Assembly (NCBI GenBank): GCA_012840925.1 | Contig: DUVS01000003.1 | Coordinates: 1 to 64,000, forward strand | From: Bacillota bacterium | GTDB taxonomy: Bacteria > Bacillota > Limnochordia > Darwinibacteriales > DTU012 | DNA: 64,000 nucleotides | Direction of reading: 5' to 3' | Notes under the pieces: model-generated | Seen by the model: only the letters and a program-made list of their open reading frames with translations | Databases searched by the model: none | Told to the model about the DNA's origin: nothing | Translations under genes and position numbers: made by a program | Shown: piece after piece, positions 8,604 to 17,400 of the stretch | Numbering within the stretch: position 1 is the first letter of the stretch | Layout: each line of letters begins with the position of its first letter

Positions 8604-9167
8604 CTAGAACTCGATTTTCGGCGGCTCATCAGCGCCCGGCCTGGCCTCAAAGAACAGCCGCGGCTCTTTGCCAAACATGTTGGCAATAATTACAGTGGGG
8701 AACTGTTTGATCTTCACGTTCCATGCCCCCACAGCCGTATTATACCGGCGTCTTTCTTGAGCGATCTTATTCTCAGTGGCAGACAATTCGTCCATAAGCA
8801 TAACGAACTGGGTGTCAGACTTCAATTCAGGATAGGCCTCGCTCACAGCCAACAACTGCATTAAAGCCTGCTCAACACCTAGGCTGGCTTCAACCTGTTC
8901 CGATTGAGTATTGGCCGACAACAGCCGCGACCGGGCCTCGGCGATTTCCGTAAAGACCCTCTCTTCATGACTGATATATCCTTTGGCGACAGCCACCAGA
9001 CTCGGAATCAGATCCATCCGGCGCTGCAGCACATTCTCTACTTCCGCCCAACTGGCATCTACCGCTGTTTCCATGCTTACAAGCCCATTGTAGCTGGAGA
9101 CGATCCCGACGGCCAATGCTGCCAGGATAATCACGATAATACCGAGAATTAGCATTCCTTTTTTCAT
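8604..9167 (-). CDS. LemA family protein
   Basis: N-terminal TM, YNGLVSMETAVDASWAEVENVLQRRMDLIPSLVAVAKGY, C-terminal ARPGADEPPKIEF. Confidence 0.93.
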   Translation of the reverse strand: MKKGMLILGIIVIILAALAVGIVSSYNGLVSMETAVDASWAEVENVLQRRMDLIPSLVAVAKGYISHEERVFTEIAEARSRLLSANTQSEQVEASLGVEQALMQLLAVSEAYPELKSDTQFVMLMDELSATENKIAQERRRYNTAVGAWNVKIKQFPTVIIANMFGKEPRLFFEARPGADEPPKIEF

Positions 9168-9182
9168 TGGTTTCCCTCCCTA

Positions 9183-9899
9183 TTAGAATCTGCGGCTGGC
9201 ACCGCCACCACCGCTGCGCCCGCCGCCAAAACCACCGAACCCGCCGCCTGACCTGCCTCCTCCTCCGGAACGAGGCGGTCTGGTGGGATGGATTATAGTC
9301 CGCGGCAGCCGTCCATGGCTTCCAGTTCCTGTTGTGGACGTTGGCGGATGCTTGCGGGTCATAATTGATATTATGATGGCAATTGCCACAAAGATCAAAA
9401 ATGATCTCAAGTTACTGGAGTCATCTTGATCCCTGTCTAAGGCAAATGATGCTCCCGTCAGTGCGTCTTGGTAAGCTTTGGCAGCTTCAACCAACGCAGT
9501 ATTATAATCATTATTGCGCAAGTGAGGTATGACAAATTGATCAAGAATGCGGCCCACTTTACCGGCTGGCAGGACAGTTTCAATACCGTAGCCGGTTTCA
9601 ACTCTAATTTCGCGCGTTTCTATAACCAGCAAGATCAGTATCCCGCTGTCTTCAGGCCCACCAATGCCCCACTCGGCAAATAAGTCGACAGCATAGTCCT
9701 CTAGATGCTGATCGTTAATATTCGAAAGCGTTACAACTGCCAGTTCGATCCCTTGATTCTCAGCCAAAGACTCTGCGATAGCTGTGATCTTAGCTTCACT
9801 GCTGCTGTTCAACACATTGGCAAAATCGTTGACGTAGCCGGCCGGCTGAGGAAACGCAGCTGTAACAGCTGGTGATATTGCCAAGATCAGGATCAACAC
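9183..9899 (-). CDS. TPM-domain membrane protein (YgcG-like) with Gly/Ser-rich C-terminus; start may extend to ATC at 9923
   Basis: GYVNDFANVLNSSSEAKITAIAESLAENQGIELAVVTLSNI..GILILLVIETREIRVETGYGIE; tail SGGGGRSGGGFGGFGGGRSGGGGASRRF. Confidence 0.88.
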   Translation of the reverse strand: MLILILAISPAVTAAFPQPAGYVNDFANVLNSSSEAKITAIAESLAENQGIELAVVTLSNINDQHLEDYAVDLFAEWGIGGPEDSGILILLVIETREIRVETGYGIETVLPAGKVGRILDQFVIPHLRNNDYNTALVEAAKAYQDALTGASFALDRDQDDSSNLRSFLIFVAIAIIISIMTRKHPPTSTTGTGSHGRLPRTIIHPTRPPRSGGGGRSGGGFGGFGGGRSGGGGASRRF

Positions 9900-9997
9900 A
9901 AATAGCTGCTTGGATTTGCCGATAACAAATCACTCCTTTCTTGAGTGCATTTCGAGTCTATTATACTATGAACCTAAAACAACTGCTATATAAATTT

Positions 9998-10630
9998 TCA
10001 CACAGGCAGCTGCCGGTAGACGTCTGAGATCAACTCCCATTCGAACTGATCTGCGGTCAGATCCTGCACCATCCGGTATACCTGTTCTGCCTGTTCAGGC
10101 TGGATATCCACAACAAAGGTGACTTCCGCCGCATATAGAGTATCGTGAATAATCACACCGATATTGACCAATTCATTTTGCACTTTCCCCATCAGTGTAT
10201 AATCAACCATGAGTTTTATGCGCTGGTGCGGCACACAGCGCACAATTCCCGCCGCTTTTAACGCCTCTGTGGCAGCACTTCCATAAGCGCGAATCAGACC
10301 GCCCCTTCCCAGCAGGACACCGCCAAAATAGCGTGTGACCACAACCACCACATTGGTCAGATTCAATGCTTTGATCGCTTCCAGGGAAGGTAATCCGGAA
10401 GTCCCGCTTGGCTCTCCGTCATCATAGCATTTTTGCTGCTCGGCGTTGATTCCAATGGAATAGGCATATACATTATGGGTGGCATCCCAGTGTTTTTTGC
10501 TGATCTTTTTGATGAACTCCTCCGCCTCCGCCACAGAACTGGCAGGATGGGCGCGCCCGATAAACCTGGACTTGCGCTCAATCAAGACTATTTCACTGGC
10601 CTTCGCCACTGTTAAGTATTCACTTAACAA
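9998..10630 (-). CDS. YigZ/IMPACT family protein
   Basis: KSRFIGRAHPASSVAEAEEFIKKISKKHWDATHNVYAY, DDGEPSGTSGLPSLEAI, VTRYFGGVLLGRGGLIRAYG. Confidence 0.92.
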   Translation of the reverse strand: MLSEYLTVAKASEIVLIERKSRFIGRAHPASSVAEAEEFIKKISKKHWDATHNVYAYSIGINAEQQKCYDDGEPSGTSGLPSLEAIKALNLTNVVVVVTRYFGGVLLGRGGLIRAYGSAATEALKAAGIVRCVPHQRIKLMVDYTLMGKVQNELVNIGVIIHDTLYAAEVTFVVDIQPEQAEQVYRMVQDLTADQFEWELISDVYRQLPV

Positions 10631-10720
10631 ATTGATTCACCTCATTGCTCAAATAAAGAGACCTCGTTGCCATATCCACACCGGGCAGGGAGCGAGGCCT
10701 TTTGGTCTGCCTGATCATAC

Positions 10721-11047
10721 TTATGCACGCTGTTGGGAGCGTATCTGCTCAAATCCATTTGGATAGCGTTTGCGCAATTTGGCAATATTCTGCTCAGCTA
10801 TTTCCCCAAGGGAAAGGCCTGCTGCATCTGCCACATTTGCCAAATACCAGAGGACATCACCTAGCTCTTCACTGACTCTGGCTGGATCAAGCTGGTGGCC
10901 GTGAAAAACAACCTTTTTGAGATAGTCACACACCTCACCGGCTTCTCCCGCCAAGCCCATGCCAAGATTGGCCAAAAGATACTGGGCTTCAACCTCTGTG
11001 TTTAAAGTCCGTCTTGCTTCCTCTTGATACTGGTTGAACTGATTCAA
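10721..11047 (-). CDS. MazG-like nucleotide pyrophosphohydrolase (likely TTG start ~11047, just downstream of the lepB stop)
   Basis: LGMGLAGEAGEVCDYLKKVVFHG, EELGDVLWYLANVADAAGLSL (EExxE/ExxD pattern); AGGAG 8 nt before TTG. Confidence 0.82.
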   Translation of the reverse strand: MNQFNQYQEEARRTLNTEVEAQYLLANLGMGLAGEAGEVCDYLKKVVFHGHQLDPARVSEELGDVLWYLANVADAAGLSLGEIAEQNIAKLRKRYPNGFEQIRSQQRA

Positions 11048-11052
11048 TCTGA

Positions 11053-11616
11053 TCACTCCTGTTTTGCTACTCCTGCCAGTGCTTCCGGTATTCTGAATAT
11101 GCCAATGCGGTCCAATGGCCAATAGGACCAGACAGCTCTGCCAATTATATTTTCCCTCGGAACAAAACCGACACGGGGGTCCCTGCTGTCCAGGCTGTCG
11201 TTGCGATTATCCCCCAGTACAAAATAGTGGCCTTCCGGGACAATATGAGGGCTGAATCCCCGGATTGTAGGCTCCAGTATATAATCTTCGGCAATCACAT
11301 TGCCGTTGACATATACTTTTCCGTTGGCAATGGCAATCGAATCTCCGGGTACAGCTATGATCCGCTTGATAAATTCTTCTTTAGGATTGGCCGGGTATCT
11401 AAAAACGATAATATCGCCATGCCCGGGTTCACGGAACCGGTAGGTAAGCTTATCCACTAACAACCGCTGATTATTATCAAGCGTGGGCAACATTGAGGTG
11501 CCTTCCACAACAAAGGATTGGGCAATAAAGACAATAATGAAAGCAGTAAGGATTACAGCTCCGACAATTGATTCAACCCATTCCCGCAACGGTGATTTTG
11601 TTTTCTTGACTTTCAT
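11053..11616 (-). CDS. lepB: Signal peptidase I
   Basis: VVEGTSMLPTL (Ser), FIKRIIAVPGDSI (Lys), GHYFVLGDNRNDSLDSR. Confidence 0.95.
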   Translation of the reverse strand: MKVKKTKSPLREWVESIVGAVILTAFIIVFIAQSFVVEGTSMLPTLDNNQRLLVDKLTYRFREPGHGDIIVFRYPANPKEEFIKRIIAVPGDSIAIANGKVYVNGNVIAEDYILEPTIRGFSPHIVPEGHYFVLGDNRNDSLDSRDPRVGFVPRENIIGRAVWSYWPLDRIGIFRIPEALAGVAKQE

Positions 11617-11706
11617 TTTCCCTCACCTCTATCCAGAGTTTCCACAACCAATAAACGAATTCCTGCCAACCTCAGCTGAGGTAAAAGCAGGAACCAGCGG
11701 GACAGA

Positions 11707-12288
11707 CTAAAATTCCCATAAACATCTTTCGCAAATCTGTTTGTATTGTTGTACTTTGATTTGAAATAATTGTTGATCGCCTTGCTGCAGCGCTCGATCA
11801 ATTTCATTTTTCAAGATAATCCCGGAAAGCAGCAACTCTACTTGCTCCCGGATCAACTGTGTAACCTCTGACTCCATTACACACTCAGCCTTAAATTCGG
11901 CAACTATTTGCCGGTACCAATCAGGGATCTCACCGGCAAACCGAAACTCCACATAGAGGATTCCAGTGAACTTGCGCAGCACCTCAACTGCCTGCACCGG
12001 ATCATTAATCCAGATTGCCCTGTTTTTCCGTTTCTGTTTCACCAGACGGCCGTTAACCATCGAAACTTCATCACGCTCAACTGCCCCCAACTCCAGTTCA
12101 AAAGGCGGCCCCTCCACTCCGGCCTGCGCGATCATCATCGTATCAGGCAAATATGCCCGTGTATTGACTATGCGGATTTTATGCAAAAGCTCTGTGTTTT
12201 CTAGCAGATACTCCAGCAGGTACTTGCTCATACGATGTTTGAGTGGGGTTTTGCTAAACCTGCGAATTGCATCAGCAACATCCACCAA
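11707..12288 (-). CDS. YpiB/UPF0302-like protein with IDEAL-like C-terminal segment
   Basis: KYLLEYLLENTELLHKIRIVNTRAYLPDTMMIA...PFEL resembles YpiB; C-terminal IDRALQQGDQQLFQIKVQQYKQI resembles IDEAL. Confidence 0.5.
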   Translation of the reverse strand: MVDVADAIRRFSKTPLKHRMSKYLLEYLLENTELLHKIRIVNTRAYLPDTMMIAQAGVEGPPFELELGAVERDEVSMVNGRLVKQKRKNRAIWINDPVQAVEVLRKFTGILYVEFRFAGEIPDWYRQIVAEFKAECVMESEVTQLIREQVELLLSGIILKNEIDRALQQGDQQLFQIKVQQYKQICERCLWEF

Positions 12289-12356
12289 TCATCACCCCTA
12301 CTCTGAAAGCAGATAGACACTATAAATATATGGCTAACTGCAAGTACCGATGCCTG

Positions 12357-13115
12357 TTAGATTGTAATAATCAATCCATCGTAGGCAAGTGACACTGATT
12401 GCGGCATTTTGCTGTTCACTTCCTCGTGATCCAAAAGATGCGTAATATGGGTGAAATACGTCTGTTCCGGTTTAAGCCTGGCCACCAGCTCCAATGCAGC
12501 ATCTACATGCATATGGCTGGGATGGGGTTCGTAACGAATGACCCCCAAGATCAATACCTTTAAGCCCGTCAGCAGTCTCAGGGAAGATTGGGGCAGCCGG
12601 CTGCAATCAGTAATATAAGCCAGATCACCGATGCGGTATCCATAGATCGGAAGGTTGCCGTGGTAAACCGGAATTGGAGTAATGGTCACACCTCCCACGT
12701 GAAATGTCCCATCAACAATTATGGGCTCAACCAATGGTTTGCCGCCACCAACTTGGGTTCTGCGAAAAACATAGCTGAATACCTGCAGCATTTCGGCAAT
12801 GGTATCATAGTTGCCGTAAAACGGCACTGCTTGGCCTGTACGTTGACTGAAAATGCGCAGATCATCAAAACCAAACACATGATCAGCATGGCAGTGGGTA
12901 TATAACACCGCATCTATTTTCGTGATCCCAGCTCGCAGAGCTTGAAGGCGAAACTCGGTAGCTGTGTCAATCAACAAGTGCAGATTGCTGACTTCAATCA
13001 AAATTGATGATCTTGTGCGATGATTGCGAGGGTCCTTGCTTTGACAGACTTCACAATCACAGCCGATAACCGGCACTCCATGAGATGTCCCAGTTCCTAG
13101 AAAAGTTACTTTCAC
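12357..13115 (-). CDS. PhnP-like MBL-fold metallohydrolase (GTG start 13115; ORF-track start 13400 overlaps the divergent gene)
   Basis: VTFLGTGTSHGVPVIGCDCEVC, YTHCHADHVFGFDDLR; AGGAGG 6 nt before GTG 13115. Confidence 0.85.
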   Translation of the reverse strand: MKVTFLGTGTSHGVPVIGCDCEVCQSKDPRNHRTRSSILIEVSNLHLLIDTATEFRLQALRAGITKIDAVLYTHCHADHVFGFDDLRIFSQRTGQAVPFYGNYDTIAEMLQVFSYVFRRTQVGGGKPLVEPIIVDGTFHVGGVTITPIPVYHGNLPIYGYRIGDLAYITDCSRLPQSSLRLLTGLKVLILGVIRYEPHPSHMHVDAALELVARLKPEQTYFTHITHLLDHEEVNSKMPQSVSLAYDGLIITI

Positions 13116-13157
13116 ATCCATCCTCCTGCCATTTCCAGATCTGGTAAAATTAACCGC

Positions 13158-13187
13158 TTGACGCAAACGTATGTTCTGTATTAAAAT
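13158..13187 (+). promoter_or_regulatory. SigA-type promoter for the imuB-like/dnaE2 module
   Basis: TTGACG - 18 bp - TAAAAT. Confidence 0.55.
13164..13177 (+). promoter_or_regulatory. Putative LexA/DinR box 1
   Basis: CAAACGTATGTTCT versus Firmicute consensus CGAACrnryGTTyC/G; lies in the -35/-10 spacer. Confidence 0.5.
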
Positions 13188-13194
13188 AAATACA

Positions 13195-13208
13195 CGATCA
13201 TATGTTCG
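13195..13208 (+). promoter_or_regulatory. Putative LexA/DinR box 2
   Basis: CGATCATATGTTCG, one mismatch from the palindrome CGAACATATGTTCG; just downstream of the -10. Confidence 0.65.
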
Positions 13209-13223
13209 CAAGGAGTGGTTCTG

Positions 13224-14174
13224 ATGATCGTCTATTGTTCCATTGAACATGCAGGCGGCAAGGAAAAGATCTGCGAACGGCTGCTGCAGTTCTGCTACGG
13301 CTGGACCGGGCAAATTGAAATTGAAACAGCTTATGCCTGGTACTGCCGCTTGCCAGATCACTTCATTCCCGCCGAATTTGGCACCCAGTTTCTGTCTCAA
13401 TTGAAGGCTCGTCAGCTGTCAGGCAGATGGGGAGCCGGTGCCACCAAACTAATTGCTAAGCTTGCCGCCTTGACACGGCCAAGCACTTCCGTTTCCGAAT
13501 CCGACAGTCAAGCTTTTTTGGGAGAACTACCCGTTACCCTGCTTGATGCCTTGTTTGAGCTGCCTGAAGTGTCTCAGTTACAGCGCCTGGGGATCAACAC
13601 GTTCAAAGCTTTGTCCCTAGTCCCCTTTAAAGCACTGCAGCTCCAGTTTGGCGATGCCGCGGAAAATATTGCGAAGTTGGCCCGCGGCCAGGACTTGCAG
13701 CCTTTCACGCCGGAAAAACCAATTGTTATCTGCTGGGAAATCGATTTTTTAACGGACCCGGAAATTGCCATGCCCGTCGCTCGCCCCCAATTAGACTTAT
13801 TTTTGAAAAAAGGCTTGTCCGAAATTGAACATCAACTGCGTTCTGCCCAGCTGCTCGCGGCCAAGATCCGCCTGGAATGGCAGCACGAGCATACTGATTT
13901 TGGCCTGATTCGCAAGTTTGACCCGCCAACCGCAGCCAAGGATGTGTTTTATCGTTCCGTACTGACGATCTTGCCGGAATATCCCATTGAGCTGCTGCGG
14001 ATTACCGGCTTGGACTTTTCACCACAGTTACCTAAACAATTAGACATCTTTGGCCAAAACCCTACCCGCAGAAAGATCGAGTCATTAAAGTCCCAGCTGA
14101 GTGCTGGTTTGGTGCAGTTAAAACTGTCCCGCCGCGAAAAAATTCTAGCAATGTGGGAGCAATCCCATCTCTAA
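13224..14174 (+). CDS. ImuB-like, probably catalytically inactive, truncated Y-family DNA polymerase
   Basis: Y-family signatures WGAGATKLIAKLAALT, HhH-like ELPEVSQLQRLGINTFKALSLVPFKALQLQFG, little-finger-like C-terminus; no DxD or SxDE; adjacent to dnaE2-like gene; AAGGAG 8 nt before ATG. Confidence 0.75.
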   Translation: MIVYCSIEHAGGKEKICERLLQFCYGWTGQIEIETAYAWYCRLPDHFIPAEFGTQFLSQLKARQLSGRWGAGATKLIAKLAALTRPSTSVSESDSQAFLGELPVTLLDALFELPEVSQLQRLGINTFKALSLVPFKALQLQFGDAAENIAKLARGQDLQPFTPEKPIVICWEIDFLTDPEIAMPVARPQLDLFLKKGLSEIEHQLRSAQLLAAKIRLEWQHEHTDFGLIRKFDPPTAAKDVFYRSVLTILPEYPIELLRITGLDFSPQLPKQLDIFGQNPTRRKIESLKSQLSAGLVQLKLSRREKILAMWEQSHL

Positions 14175-14406
14175 AATAATCAACAGCGATATTACCGTCA
14201 AAACCACCAGACATCTGCCCCACACTTTTGTCTATCACAGACAATACAAGATTGAGTTCATCAAGGATCGCTGGCGGGAATCGGGGCAGTGGTGGTTGGG
14301 AGAACAGGAACTCCATGTTTATCAGGTAATCGCTGCCGGTACCCTATTTGAGCTTCACCATTATCCAGCGCAATCCCGCTGGATCCTCCACAAAATTTAT
14401 GACTAG
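14167..14406 (+). CDS. DUF6504-like small protein (79 aa); no ATG/GTG/TTG near 5' end, putative ATC start or +1 frameshift from imuB-like gene
   Basis: ..TVKTTRHLPHTFVYHRQYKIEFIKDRWRESGQWWLGEQELHVYQVIAAGTLFELHHYPAQSRWILHKIYD*; GGGAG 7 nt upstream of ATC 14167; overlaps the imuB-like stop. Confidence 0.55.
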   Translation: MSKIINSDITVKTTRHLPHTFVYHRQYKIEFIKDRWRESGQWWLGEQELHVYQVIAAGTLFELHHYPAQSRWILHKIYD

Positions 14407-14430
14407 CACAATGAAAATACAGGTGGTTTT

Positions 14431-17400
14431 ATGTTTGCCCATTTGCATGTCCATTCTGTTTATTCTTTCCTTAACAGCGCCACTTCCGTAACCGCATATT
14501 TACAAAAAGCCGCCGAATTTGGTATGACGGCAATGGCCCTTACTGATCACAACTGTCTCAGTGGTGCGGTGGAATTTCATAAAACCGCCCTCGAACTCGG
14601 CATCAAGCCGATTCAAGGGGTGGAAATCACTATTGAAGGCGGATATCACCTCACTTTGCTGGCCCAAAACAATGTAGGTTATCAAAATATCTGTCAATTG
14701 CTCACCGCCGCCTTTCAAATTGATCGCAAACAGCCAATAGTTTCATGGGAAAAATTGGCTGCTTATCATCAAGGTTTGCTGGTTCTCACAGGCTGCAGGC
14801 GATCCGCCATCTGGCAGGCTCTGCTTTGCAATCAACATCAATTGGCCTTAAAACATCTGAAAAGGCTGATTGCCATCTTTGGCAAGGAAAACATCTATCT
14901 GGAGATGATCAACACTTTTCTTCCCAAAACCGGACCGGTTCTCAAAGCGATTGCTCAGCTAAGCGAATATACCAAAGTGCCAATGGTCGCCACTAACAAT
15001 GTCCATTACCTGGAAAAAGCGGATTTCGGCCTTTACGATCTGCTGGTATGCACCCGCACCCAGACTCAACTGGCCGATATTCATCCTGAACGGCCTTTGA
15101 ATGCTGAAAATTACTTTGCCTCACCCCGGGAAATGGAACACAGATTCCAACAATACCCTCAAGCAATTGCCGCCACCGAGGAAATCTGTGAGCGCTGTGA
15201 AGCAGCACTGCCTTTGGGCCGCAATCTCTTTCCCCGGTTCAAAATTCCATCGGGATTCAGCTCAGCAAAACAGCTTTTGCACCACCTGGTATGGCAGGGG
15301 GCCCGCGAACGGTATGGAAAGATTACACCAGAAATCCATGAGCGCTTAACCCATGAGCTGAACATCATCGGCCAACTAGACGTGATCGATTATTTTCTGG
15401 TAGTCTGGGACATTGTGGCCTACGCCCACCGGAACAAGATCCGCTGCGCCGGCCGCGGCTCAGCCGCCGATTCAGCCGTTGCCTATTGCTTAGGCATTAC
15501 CAATGTCGATTCCATCGGGCGCAACCTTCTCTTTGAACGGTTCTTAAGCCTTGAACAAGCCCGCAAGCCCGATATTGACGTAGACTTCGACGCTGCCAAA
15601 CGTGATCAAATCGCCGACTATGTTTATCAAAAATACGGCCAAGGCCATGTGGCTTCTGTTTGCACCTTTGTGACATATCATGCCCGCTCTGCATTGCGTG
15701 ATTTGGGAAAGGCATTCGGATTCAGTGAACAGGAAATCAAGCAGTTAAACCGCCATGTCCCCCACTATGTTCCGGCTGACGGGATCCGGAAAGTGCTGTC
15801 TGTATTGCCGGAACTTAAGAGCCATCCCCTTAAACAAGAACAGTATGCCACCTTATTGGACTTGTGCGAACGCTTAACCGATGTACCCCGGCATATGGGG
15901 ACTCATTTGGGAGGAATGGTGGTCAGCGGGCCATTATTGACCACCGTATCGCCGCTGCAGCCCTCGGCTAAAGGAGTATTGATTACCCAGTTTGATAAGG
16001 ACACCATTGAAGATTTGGGTTTGATTAAACTTGATCTATTATCCCTGCGCACATTGTCAGCTGTCCATGATGTAGACATGGCACTGCAGACACAACAAAA
16101 CTTCAGTTATGACCAAATTCCCTTGGACGATCAGGCGACCTATCAGATGCTCAACGACGGCGACACTGTCGGTGTTTTCCAATTGGAAAGCCCGGCGCAG
16201 CGCAGCCTGCAATCGCGGCTTTTGGCCGACAATATAGAGGATCTTGTAGCCAGCGTCGCTTTGATCCGCCCCGGTCCCATCAAGGGTGATATGGTTGAAC
16301 CGTTCATCGCCCGCCGGCACGGCTTGGCCCCGGTCAGCTACATTCACCCGAAACTGGAACCGATCTTGAAGGATACTTATGGGGTGGTTCTCTACCAGGA
16401 ACAAGTCATTGAAATTGCCACGGAAATCGCCGGCTTTACTCCGGGAGAATCGGATCACCTGCGGAGGGTCATGTCTAAATATCGATCGCAAAAAGAAATG
16501 GACCAGCTCGGAGAGCTGTTCATTGCCAAAGCGACAGCCAATGGAGTCAGTAAAGAAATCGCCGAAACAATCTTCTCTTATATTGTCGGGTATGCCGGCT
16601 ACGGATTTTGTGAAGCCCATGCAGCCGCATTTGCCGATACAGCCTATAAAACTGCATATCTGCTCAAGCACTATCCGGCTCAGTTTTATGCCGCCATTTT
16701 AAATAATCAACCGATGGGGTTTTATCCGCCAAATACCATTTGTGTGGAAGCCCGCCGCCGGGGGATCACTATTTTGCCGCTGGATATTAACCTTAGTGAA
16801 GCCGGCTTTACAGCCGATGGCACAACCATCCGGATTGGTTTGAAGCAGGTAAGAGGTATGGAGGCAAAATTCATTGATGAAATCTTGAGTCAACGCCACA
16901 AGCCCTTCATTTCCCTTGCTGATTTTGTCTTCCGTACCAGCTTAAATAAGGATATAATCGAAAACCTGATTCTGGCCGGTGCCTTTGATCAATTGAATCC
17001 CAATCGCCGGGCGCTGATGTGGCAGCTGCCAAATTACCTTGGCAGCCGTCAAGGCAGCCTGTTCTTCTTGGAAGCAGAGCCGGAAAATCCTGTCCCCGAT
17101 TTTACCCCTTGGCAGCGGTGGCTCAATGAGTTTCGAGTGTTAGGCTTATCCGCCACCACCCATGTAATGGACTTTTTCCGATTGCGTCTGCAGAAGCAAA
17201 AATTTCTTACCAGCCGCGAGATCAGCAGTTTGGCTGAGGGTGCTAAAATTAAGATTGCCGGGCAGGTAATTCGGCCCCACCGTCCGCCAACCCGGAGTGG
17301 TAAGATAGTCGTTTTTCTCACCCTTGAAGACGAATACGGCCTGATCGATGTAACTGTTTTTGAAAATACCTACTACCGCTATGGAGAAAAAATGTTTAAG

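Noticed and set aside
10640-10710. CCTCG...CGAGG inverted repeat between the MazG-like and yigZ genes
   Set aside because: Probably a terminator, but the stem is short with a large imperfect loop, so not called as a feature.
14062-14316. Minus-strand 84-aa ORF opposite the imuB-like/DUF6504-like junction
   Set aside because: The plus-strand frame has protein-family-like content; the antisense ORF shows no domain or RBS.
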